From: Candidatus Sumerlaeota bacterium | GTDB taxonomy: Bacteria; Sumerlaeota; Sumerlaeia; JADFCT01 | Direction: 5' to 3' | NCBI GenBank assembly: GCA_017161665.1 | Contig: JADFCT010000260.1 | Span: 1-5,285, forward strand | Length of the DNA stretch: 5,285 bases | In this document: in pieces, positions 1 to 5,285 of the stretch | How positions within the stretch are numbered: position 1 is the stretch's first letter | How the letters are laid out: the number at the start of each line of letters is the position of its first letter | Made by a program: the position numbers and the translations under genes | The notes under the pieces: model-generated | What the model saw: only the letters and a program-made list of their open reading frames with translations | What the model was told of the DNA's origin: nothing | Databases searched by the model: none

Positions 1-42
1 GGACAGGTGTGGGATACGTCCGGTCAGGGGCGGGATACGCCC
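1..42. repeat. Two tandem copies of a 21-bp imperfect repeat
   Basis: Positions 1-21 and 22-42 align without gaps at 17 of 21 positions and share the core GGGATACGYCC (11-21 and 32-42). A third copy is not present to the right. The array starts at the window edge, so more copies may lie upstream. The unit length is a multiple of three and all three plus-strand frames stay open across it (stops at 64-66, 101-103 and 84-86), so it could be the end of a coding heptad repeat or a noncoding intergenic repeat. I cannot decide between these. Confidence 0.55.
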
Positions 43-44
43 CT
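26..44 (+). other. Small GC-rich hairpin in the second repeat copy
   Basis: AGGGGCG (26-32) pairs perfectly with CGCCCCT (38-44) around the five-base loop GGATA. Two more T follow on the plus strand, so it could be a weak terminator for a plus-strand gene outside the window, but the T tract is too short for a firm call. The first repeat copy cannot form the same stem: several pairs are lost or become wobbles. Confidence 0.4.
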
Positions 45-257
45 TTCGCCAGCCATGTGGTTTTGAGCCTTTTTCCACTGTGGTAAAGAGGAATGGAATT
101 TGAGAAGACGAACCAGGGGCGGCGCTCTTCCCAGGCTATGCCACTTTCAGACCCATCGGTCCGTTTGTTCATCCGCCTCCGAACGCCCGGATGGACGGTG
201 GAAAGATTACTCAGTCGGGGCTTGGGCGACGATTCCGCCTGGTTTCAATACTCCCGC
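43..257. other. Gap with no supportable gene
   Basis: This stretch lies downstream of the minus-strand gene that ends at 258. A plus-strand frame opens at ATG 93 just after AAAGAGGA, but the spacing to that purine run is only about one base and the frame runs on antisense through the membrane protein gene, so it is not accepted. No strong minus-strand terminator was seen: the best candidate is a four-base stem (GGCG/CGCC) without a T tract. No tRNA or RNA gene was recognised. Confidence 0.5.
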
Positions 258-1289
258 TTATTCCGAAGGCGCCGCGAAGACCATCATGGCCGAGCGGATC
301 ATCATTTCCTGCCGGGCGTATTCCTGTTTCAGGGTCTGGGCAAACTGTTTCAACTGCGCATCGGTCAGAATCCCTTCCGCGCTGACCAGGTATTGGTCAT
401 GCAGATCGGACAATTTCTGCAAGTGTCCGGTCACCAGTTCTTGCGTCCATTCCGTGGGCGGCGCGTCGGCGGGGAAAAAGGTTTGCTGATTATAGGATTC
501 CGTGACAAACGAGGAGCCTTCCCGTTTTTCATACATGGCCAACAGCAGCTCTTCCTCCTGCTGATCGGTCAGGGCGACCTCGGGTCCGAGGATTTTGTCA
601 AGGGCGCTGAGTTGCGTGCGCTCCGGCTGGGTTTCCTGATAGGTCTGATACAATTCGTACTTTTCCTCGCCCAGAAGGGTTTTGATTTTCTCGTCGAACT
701 GGCTCAAGCCCTTCATCTGTTCCGCGACCGCTTCCGGCGTTTGGTTTTTCAATGACAATCCGGCTTCCATAAGGGCCGCCTGTTTCTCGACCAGGGTGTC
801 CAGCAATGTCTGCTGCTCTTCGGGGGAAAGGCTCAGGTAGTCCATGAGCGACTCATTGCTGGACAGAACGATGCTTTTCTGCTGAGCCTGGATCATCTCT
901 TTCATGCCGGGACTCTGGAGGGCTTGGGTGAACGCTGCGCCCTGAACGCTGTCGGGGGCGCCCTTCGTTTCTTGTTCAGAGACCACTGGCTCAGATTTCA
1001 GCGGCGGATGGGCGCTCTCGGTCGCGGCCAGTTTTTCGGCTGCGGCGTCCAGTTGCGATTTCAGTCCCTCGATGGTCTTTTCATAGTCCGCCCGCTCATC
1101 GGCGCTCAGAGGCGAGGACGGAGCGTCCGATGGCAGAGGGGGGATGGGGTGGGATGCTTCCACAGAGGGCCCCTGGCCGATCTGCTGGCGCAAGGAGCGG
1201 ATTTCCTGCTGTTGCTTCACAAAAATGACGACAAATACGCCGACCAGCAGCGTGTCGAGACAAATGAAAAAAAAGAGGGTTCTTCGCAT
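258..1289 (-). CDS. Membrane-anchored helical protein with LTxxQ-like motifs, function unknown
   Basis: This 343-residue protein is not assigned to a named family. It begins with two arginines and one hydrophobic segment (about residues 3-24), which suggests an N-terminal anchor with the rest outside the cytoplasm. A Gln/Arg-rich, probably coiled-coil stretch follows (25-39), then a Pro/Ser-rich linker (about 41-60), a second charged helix (about 63-90), and a long helical, Gln- and Glu-rich body with no catalytic signature. The body holds two exact LTxxQ motifs (LTDQQ at 240-244, LTDAQ at 308-312) and a near match (LSPEE at 154-158). LTxxQ is the hallmark of the Spy/CpxP periplasmic stress and chaperone family, so a distant relation is possible but unproven. 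ATG 1289 is preferred because TGGAG lies nine bases upstream; ATG 1304, five codons earlier, has no recognisable ribosome binding site. The gene is divergent from recQ and ends with TAA at 258-260. Confidence 0.75.
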   Translation of the reverse strand: MRRTLFFFICLDTLLVGVFVVIFVKQQQEIRSLRQQIGQGPSVEASHPIPPLPSDAPSSPLSADERADYEKTIEGLKSQLDAAAEKLAATESAHPPLKSEPVVSEQETKGAPDSVQGAAFTQALQSPGMKEMIQAQQKSIVLSSNESLMDYLSLSPEEQQTLLDTLVEKQAALMEAGLSLKNQTPEAVAEQMKGLSQFDEKIKTLLGEEKYELYQTYQETQPERTQLSALDKILGPEVALTDQQEEELLLAMYEKREGSSFVTESYNQQTFFPADAPPTEWTQELVTGHLQKLSDLHDQYLVSAEGILTDAQLKQFAQTLKQEYARQEMMIRSAMMVFAAPSE

Positions 1290-1298
1290 GGCTTGTTT

Positions 1299-1303
1299 CT
1301 CCA
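1299..1303 (-). promoter_or_regulatory. Ribosome binding site that decides the membrane protein start
   Basis: On the minus strand TGGAG (1303-1299) lies nine bases before ATG 1289. It overlaps the alternative in-frame ATG at 1304, which itself is preceded by a sequence with no Shine-Dalgarno match. This favours initiation at 1289, which also puts the arginine pair directly before the hydrophobic anchor. Confidence 0.5.
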
Positions 1304-1483
1304 TTCAAACAGTAATTGGGGGGATGGCAGACACGGCGTAGCGCCTTTCGATCCTGAGGCCAACTGGCACTGGAGCAATTCCTGCGCCAAAGTTGAAGGG
1401 CGGCTAAATCAAGAAATTGCAGGCCTTTGCCGGGCAGGTGTTGTTTGCGTCTCCGTCCCCGGCGGTCCAGATCCCCATGAATC

Positions 1484-1508
1484 GGTCTCTTTGACGCCGA
1501 AAGAGGCC
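1484..1508 (+). other. 9-bp-stem hairpin upstream of recQ
   Basis: GGTCTCTTT (1484-1492) pairs with AAAGAGGCC (1500-1508) around a seven-base loop (GACGCCG). Nine pairs form, with one G-T wobble at 1486/1506. No T tract follows on either strand, so it does not look like a standard intrinsic terminator. It lies about 65 bases before the chosen recQ start and could be a leader structure or an operator. Confidence 0.45.
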
Positions 1509-1572
1509 CGGTTTCCCCACTTTGCCCTTGAGCGCTTCTTCCCAAATGGGAGACATTGACTGGCGCCAAAAA

Positions 1573-3876
1573 ATGAGCGCGGACGCGCCAAAACTGACGG
1601 AATCCATGACGAATACGATCCAAGAGGTAATGCGACGCTATTGGGGCTACGACGCCTTCCGTCCTCTCCAGCGCGAGGCGATGGAAGCCGTGCTGGCTGG
1701 ACGCGACTCCGTGGTGGTCCTGCCCACAGGCGGGGGCAAGTCGTTGTGTTTTCAGGCGCCGGCCATGATTCTGCCCGGCTTCGCCGTCGTGGTCAGTCCG
1801 CTCATTGCGTTAATGAAAGATCAGGTCGATGCCCTGAACGAATGCGGCATTCCCGCCGCGCGCATCGACAGTTCCCTGTCCTTTGGCGAGCAGCGCGACG
1901 CCATGGTCCGCGCCCGGACCGGCGCCCTCAAACTCCTGTATGTCGCCCCCGAGCGCCTCTGTCAGGAAGGGTTCGTCCAAAACCTTCGCGAAAGCGAGGG
2001 ACTGGAAATGATCGCCATTGACGAGGCCCACTGCATCAGTATGTGGGGACACGACTTTCGCCCGGAATACCGTATGCTCGGTGTGTTGCGTGAGGCCTTT
2101 CCGCAAGCCGCCTTCCATGCCTACACGGCCACGGCCACCCAGCGCGTCCGCCAGGACATCGTTGACCAACTCGCTTTGCGCGAACCGGAAGTGCTGGTCG
2201 GCTCCTTCGATCGTCCCAACCTCGTTTACGGCGTGGCGCCACAACAAGGGGCTTTCAGCCAAATGCGGGAAATCATCGATCGCCACCCCGGCGAATCGGG
2301 CATTATCTATTGCCTCAGCCGCCGCAAGACCGAAGAGCTGGCCCAGCGCCTGTGCGAGGCCGACTATCGCGCCGCCCCCTATCACGCCGGGATGAACGCC
2401 GGGGAACGCAAACACAATCAGGACGCCTTTATCCGCGACGAGATTCATATCATTACCGCCACAGTGGCCTTCGGTATGGGCATCGACAAGCCCGATGTTC
2501 GCTTTGTGATTCATCAGGGTATGCCCGAATCGCTCGAACATTATCAGCAGCAGAGCGGCCGCGCCGGGCGGGACGGCCTGCGCTCGGAGTGCTGGCTTTT
2601 GTGGTCCAAACGCGACTACCCCATGTGGATGAGCATGTTCAAGGACTGCAGCGACGAACAACTCGCCATCCGAAAGGAAAAACTCGGGCGCATGTTCGGC
2701 TACGCCGACGACTGGGATTGCCGCCATCGCAAACTGGTCACCTATTTCGGCCAGTCCTGGGCCAAAGGCCCCTGCCACGCCTGTGACGTGTGTCTGGGCG
2801 ATTCCAAGGCCGTGTCGGCCGACACGGCCTTGGTCTATGCCCAGAAAATTTTATCCTGCGTCAAGCGGGTGGACGAGTCCGGAAACGCCGACTATATCGC
2901 CCGTGTGCTGAGCGGCGCCGATGACCCCGCCATCCAGGTCAATGGCCATGATACGCTGTCCACTTTTGGATTATTGGCTGAAGTGAAACCCAACATCCTT
3001 CGAGCCTGGACCGAGCAACTCGTTTCCCAGGGCTGTTTGCGCAAGGTTGACGCGGACCAGCGGCTGCTGCTGACGGCCAAGGGCTGGGCGGTGATCCGGG
3101 GCATCACCACGCCGATCCTCCATGAGTCCGATCCCCAGGCCAATCTGCGGCGCCGGTTGCGAACGGTCACGCCCGATGCCGCGCCGCCCCCCCGGGACTA
3201 TTCGCGTCCCAAGACCGTGGCGCCGAGCCCCGACGAGCTCAGCGAACTGGAGCAGGGGCTTTTCGCCAACCTCAAGGCCCTGCGCCTGTCTCTCGCCCAG
3301 CGCCGCCACATGCCGGCGTTCCATCTTTTCGGCGACATAACACTCCTGGAACTGGCCCGACGGCGACCGGGTGATGCGGAGGCCTTTCAGCGCATCCGCG
3401 GCGTCGGCGAACAGAAGGCCGCGAAATACGCGAAGATATTCATCCCCGAAATCCGCCAATATGCCGAAAGCAACGGGATGCCGCTCAATGTGTTTGAGGA
3501 GAAAGAGAAAAAAAAGTCGTCGTACATTTCGCCGGCCCAAAGTAAAAAGAACAAATGGAAAGCCGCCCAGCTCTTTGCCCAGGGAGCCGCCATCGAGCCG
3601 GTGGCCAGCGAACTCGGGCTGGCGCAATCGACGGTTACCGGTTATCTTTGCGAATACATCGCCGGCATCCAACCGAAGAGTCTGGCGCCATGGGTGGACG
3701 CGAACACCGAGAAAAAAATACGCCAGGCCGTCCAACAAACACGGGTTCCGCAACTCAAACCCACGTTTGATTTGCTGGAAGAAAAGGTTCCCTATAACGA
3801 CATTCGAATCGTCGTGACCTATCTGACCCATTACGGCGGGGAAACCTTTGGATTTCTGAAACCGGAAAACATATAA
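1573..3876 (+). CDS. recQ: ATP-dependent DNA helicase RecQ with C-terminal helix-turn-helix extension
   Basis: This is a 3'-5' superfamily 2 helicase that unwinds recombination and stalled-fork intermediates. Visible motifs, numbered from ATG 1573, are: motif 0 WGYDAFRPLQ (24-33), Walker A PTGGGKS (51-57), motif Ia (73-84), DEAH box (150-153), aromatic-rich loop CISMWGHDFRPEY (154-166), motif III TATAT (185-189), motif V near ATVAFGMGIDKP, and motif VI with SGRAGRDG (to 335). Four zinc-ligand cysteines sit at 383, 401, 404 and 407. The RQC winged helix follows (about 408-513), then HRDC (about 554-633), a Lys/Glu-rich linker, and a tail resembling the HTH_40 family (about 654-758). At 767 residues it is about 160 longer than E. 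coli RecQ, the excess being this tail. The start is uncertain: ATG 1546, ATG 1606 and TTG 1522 are also in frame, and none has a strong ribosome binding site. ATG 1573 places motif 0 at nearly the same residue as in E. coli RecQ. It is followed 131 bp later by mutS. Confidence 0.95.
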   Translation: MSADAPKLTESMTNTIQEVMRRYWGYDAFRPLQREAMEAVLAGRDSVVVLPTGGGKSLCFQAPAMILPGFAVVVSPLIALMKDQVDALNECGIPAARIDSSLSFGEQRDAMVRARTGALKLLYVAPERLCQEGFVQNLRESEGLEMIAIDEAHCISMWGHDFRPEYRMLGVLREAFPQAAFHAYTATATQRVRQDIVDQLALREPEVLVGSFDRPNLVYGVAPQQGAFSQMREIIDRHPGESGIIYCLSRRKTEELAQRLCEADYRAAPYHAGMNAGERKHNQDAFIRDEIHIITATVAFGMGIDKPDVRFVIHQGMPESLEHYQQQSGRAGRDGLRSECWLLWSKRDYPMWMSMFKDCSDEQLAIRKEKLGRMFGYADDWDCRHRKLVTYFGQSWAKGPCHACDVCLGDSKAVSADTALVYAQKILSCVKRVDESGNADYIARVLSGADDPAIQVNGHDTLSTFGLLAEVKPNILRAWTEQLVSQGCLRKVDADQRLLLTAKGWAVIRGITTPILHESDPQANLRRRLRTVTPDAAPPPRDYSRPKTVAPSPDELSELEQGLFANLKALRLSLAQRRHMPAFHLFGDITLLELARRRPGDAEAFQRIRGVGEQKAAKYAKIFIPEIRQYAESNGMPLNVFEEKEKKKSSYISPAQSKKNKWKAAQLFAQGAAIEPVASELGLAQSTVTGYLCEYIAGIQPKSLAPWVDANTEKKIRQAVQQTRVPQLKPTFDLLEEKVPYNDIRIVVTYLTHYGGETFGFLKPENI
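2804..2833. repeat. Perfect 30-bp palindrome inside recQ
   Basis: CCAAGGCCGTGTCGG (2804-2818) is followed with no spacer by its exact reverse complement (2819-2833). The symmetry stops at 2803/2834 (T opposite T). It covers recQ codons 411-421, four residues after the last zinc-ligand cysteine and before the winged-helix domain. In RNA it could fold into a stem of about 13 pairs with a GGCC loop; in double-stranded DNA it is a symmetric site that could bind a dimer or extrude a cruciform. Its function is unknown. Confidence 0.85.
3496..3545 (+). other. Candidate -1 frameshift or slippage site in the recQ linker
   Basis: Three elements line up within the recQ linker: a Shine-Dalgarno-like GAGGAG (3496-3501), an A8 run (3508-3515) followed by G, read in frame as AAA AAA AAG and so containing the A AAA AAG slippery heptamer (3510-3516), and a -1-frame TAA at 3543-3545. 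A -1 shift would add nine codons (VVVHFAGPK) and stop, giving about 657 residues that keep the helicase, RQC and HRDC domains but lose the helix-turn-helix tail. No strong downstream hairpin was seen. The Lys/Glu codons of the linker could produce this arrangement by chance. Confidence 0.35.
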
Positions 3877-3892
3877 TGTTAATCTGTTTCGT

Positions 3893-3975
3893 GACAGGAT
3901 TTACAGGATGAACAAGATGTTTTTTTGCGGCGCAGCCGCAAACAAAAAAATCCTGTTTATCCTGTACATCCTGTC
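3893..3975. repeat. 83-nt composite palindrome built of ACAGGAT 9-bp repeats
   Basis: The left arm (3893-3918) contains three units of a 9-bp direct repeat starting at 3894, 3903 and 3912 (ACAGGATTT, ACAGGATGA, ACAAGATGT). The right arm (3950-3975) is its reverse complement at 23 of 26 positions, with ATCCTGT units at the same period. At the centre GCGGC (3927-3931) and GCCGC (3935-3939) form a stem with a GCA loop, flanked by T7 (3920-3926) and an A-rich run (3940-3950) that extend the pairing with one mismatch. The transcript could fold into one long hairpin. No T tract follows the structure on either strand, so it is not a textbook terminator, though it could slow or end transcription from recQ. 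Confidence 0.85.
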
Positions 3976-3995
3976 CACTAAACGAGTGACACCAT

Positions 3996-4000
3996 AAAGG
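3996..4000 (+). promoter_or_regulatory. Ribosome binding site of mutS
   Basis: AAAGG lies seven bases before ATG 4008, a normal spacing. It supports this start and independent translation of mutS rather than coupling to recQ. Confidence 0.7.
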
Positions 4001-4007
4001 CATCCTC

Positions 4008-5285
4008 ATGACCACAGCCGCCACCCCCATGCTCCGGCAATATCACCGGATCAAAAACGAACACCCCGACAAGGTCGTGATGTTCCGCATGGGCGATTTT
4101 TATGAAATGTTTTACGAAGACGCCGTCACGGCGTCCCGGGTTCTCAATATCACGCTGACCAAGCGCGGCGCCGGCGGGGGCGAAACCATGCCCCTGGCGG
4201 GGATTCCCTATCATCAGTTGGACGCCTACCTGTCCAAGTTCATCCGCGCCGGATACAAGGTCGCCATTGCCGAGCAGACCGAAGATCCCAAGAAGGCCAA
4301 AGGCCTGGTCCGCCGGGATGTCGTTCGCGTGGCCACCCCGGGGACGATCACCGAGTCCTCGATCCTCGACGAACGACGCCACAATTTCCTGGTCTCGATT
4401 TATCGCGAAAACGGAAGCGCCAAAAAGTCCGGGGCCTGGGGCGTGGCCGTGTGTGATATGTCCACCGGACGATTTGAAATCACCGAAATGAACGGCGGGC
4501 GCGAAGGGGCGGACCTGTTGAGTGAACTGTGCCGGCTCCAACCGGCCGAAATTCTGGTCCCCGCCTCGGAACGGGACGCGCTGGCCCGTCTGCTGGATGA
4601 GTCGTTCCGAGTCCCTTTGACCGCCCTGCCCGACGACGACTTCGGGGGCCGCCTGGCCCGAGAACGGCTCAGCGAACAACTCCAGGTCCATGACCTCAGC
4701 GGCTTTGGCGCCGAGGAACTGAACGCCGCCCCTCGCGCGGCCGGCGCGCTCATTGGCTACTTGCGCGACACGCAAAAGTCGGCCCTCGAACATGTCAACA
4801 CCCTGAAGGTTTATTCCACGTCCGACTACATGATCCTGGACGCCACGACGCAGCGGTCCCTCGAACTCGTCGAAAACCTTCAGGCCGGCGGCCGCGACGG
4901 GACGCTCCTGTCCGTCATCGACCACACCATCACGCCCATGGGCGCGCGTCTGTTGCGCTCCTGGCTGCTGCGGCCGCTCAAGGACACGACGGAAATTGAT
5001 CAGCGCCTGGACGCGGTGGATACGCTGTTTCAAGACTACGGCGCCCGCGAAGACCTTCGCGCGCAGCTGAAAAACATATACGATATCGAACGCATTGCCG
5101 CCCGGATCAACGCCGGAACGGCCAACGCCCGCGACCTCGTCGCCCTGCGCGAGTCCCTGAACGCCGTCCCCGTCATCCGATCCCGAGTGGCCGGCCTGAA
5201 CGCTGACCTGTGGCGCGACCTCACCGACTGGCTCAATCCCCATGACGCCCTGGCGCGGGAACTGGCCAACGCCATTGTCGATCAG
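4008..5285 (+). CDS. mutS: DNA mismatch repair protein MutS, N-terminal part (runs off the window)
   Basis: MutS binds mismatches and small loops as a dimer and recruits MutL to start methyl-independent or methyl-directed repair. The frame is open from ATG 4008 through the last base, giving 426 residues of a family usually 850-900 long. The mismatch-binding domain I is intact (about 5-115): MGDFYEMFYED at 28-38 carries the Phe-x-Glu pair (F31, E33) that stacks on the mispaired base, followed by LTKRGAGGG (50-58), MPLAGIPYH (61-69) and ATPGTI (109-114). Connector domain II (about 125-250) and the start of the lever and core domain III follow, with LDATTQRSLEL (277-287) and TPMGARLLRSWL (309-320). 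The clamp, Walker ATPase and C-terminal regions lie beyond the right edge. AAAGG precedes the start. The recQ stop is 131 bp upstream. No frameshift or internal stop is present. Confidence 0.96.
   Translation, partial: MTTAATPMLRQYHRIKNEHPDKVVMFRMGDFYEMFYEDAVTASRVLNITLTKRGAGGGETMPLAGIPYHQLDAYLSKFIRAGYKVAIAEQTEDPKKAKGLVRRDVVRVATPGTITESSILDERRHNFLVSIYRENGSAKKSGAWGVAVCDMSTGRFEITEMNGGREGADLLSELCRLQPAEILVPASERDALARLLDESFRVPLTALPDDDFGGRLARERLSEQLQVHDLSGFGAEELNAAPRAAGALIGYLRDTQKSALEHVNTLKVYSTSDYMILDATTQRSLELVENLQAGGRDGTLLSVIDHTITPMGARLLRSWLLRPLKDTTEIDQRLDAVDTLFQDYGAREDLRAQLKNIYDIERIAARINAGTANARDLVALRESLNAVPVIRSRVAGLNADLWRDLTDWLNPHDALARELANAIVDQ

Larger units (their letters stand above)
1290..1572. 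promoter_or_regulatory. Divergent intergenic region between the membrane protein gene and recQ
   Basis: Promoters for both flanking genes should lie in these 283 bases, but no convincing -35/-10 pair was found by eye on either strand. The region holds a strong hairpin at 1484-1508, and a weak four-base stem with a TAG loop at 1335-1345. Several open frames cross it on both strands. None has a ribosome binding site or recognisable family content, and each overlaps one of the flanking genes, so no extra gene is called. Confidence 0.5.

Noticed and set aside
93..755. 220-codon plus-strand open frame starting after AAAGAGGA
   Set aside because: It is antisense to the membrane protein gene, its purine run is too close to the ATG, and its Phe/Leu/Gly-rich content is what the reverse of a Gln/Glu/Lys-rich helical protein gives.
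924..1559. Plus-strand open frame running from the membrane protein gene into the recQ leader
   Set aside because: Most of it is antisense to the membrane protein gene and it has no recognisable domain.
1404..1607. 67-codon minus-strand open frame in the divergent region
   Set aside because: It overlaps the start of recQ, has no clear ribosome binding site, and its translation matches no family I recognise. Other frames are equally open here.
1810..2778. 322-codon minus-strand open frame opposite recQ
   Set aside because: It lies wholly within the recQ helicase domains, and its composition is that of an antisense shadow.
3187..3193. C7 homopolymer in recQ as a possible frameshift or sequencing error
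   Set aside because: The frame is intact on both sides and the encoded proline-rich stretch sits naturally in the linker before HRDC.
3927..3950. GC hairpin between T and A tracts as a simple intrinsic terminator
   Set aside because: On each strand the T tract precedes rather than follows the stem. It is better described as the core of the larger palindrome.
4119..4135. Seven-base inverted repeat with a three-base loop in mutS
   Set aside because: Arms of this length with a short loop are expected a few times by chance in a window of this size, and the codons are explained by MutS domain I.
3978..5243. Long minus-strand open frame (421 codons) opposite mutS
   Set aside because: It is antisense to a clear MutS with intact motifs. 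Long open antisense frames are expected over GC-rich coding sequence, and the translation resembles no family.

Overview
The window is a G+C-rich bacterial chromosomal segment carrying two complete genes and the first half of a third. From left to right these are a minus-strand gene for a membrane-anchored helical protein with LTxxQ-like motifs (258-1289), a divergent plus-strand RecQ-family DNA helicase (1573-3876), and a plus-strand mutS that runs off the right edge (4008-5285, N-terminal 426 residues). mutS is open through the window end without a stop codon; the long minus-strand reading frame over the same bases is a shadow of it.

Organism: nothing here identifies a species. The RecQ carries a C-terminal helix-turn-helix extension that E. 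coli RecQ lacks, and the recQ-mutS gap holds an ACAGGAT-type 9-bp periodic palindrome. I associate such intergenic repeats with environmental Gram-negative lineages (Verrucomicrobia, Lentisphaerae, Planctomycetes, deltaproteobacterial groups). A Planctomycetes-Verrucomicrobia-like bacterium is a low-confidence inference.

Layout: 1-42 is two imperfect tandem copies of a 21-bp unit, the second forming a small GC hairpin; 43-257 shows no supportable gene. The membrane protein gene follows on the minus strand. The divergent gap 1290-1572 contains a 9-bp-stem hairpin at 1484-1508 ahead of recQ. Inside recQ are two signals the protein alone does not explain: a perfect 30-bp palindrome (2804-2833) at the junction of the zinc-binding and winged-helix domains, and a dnaX-like slippery site (GAGGAG, then A8-G, with a -1-frame stop nine codons later) in the linker between the HRDC and helix-turn-helix domains. 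Between recQ and mutS lies an 83-nt composite palindrome (3893-3975).

How the genes may relate: RecQ (helicase acting on recombination and replication intermediates) and MutS (mismatch recognition) are both genome-maintenance proteins on the same strand, 131 bp apart. The palindrome between them and a separate ribosome binding site for mutS leave open whether they share a transcript. The divergent membrane protein has no evident link to DNA repair. No mobile element, CRISPR array, rRNA or tRNA was recognised.
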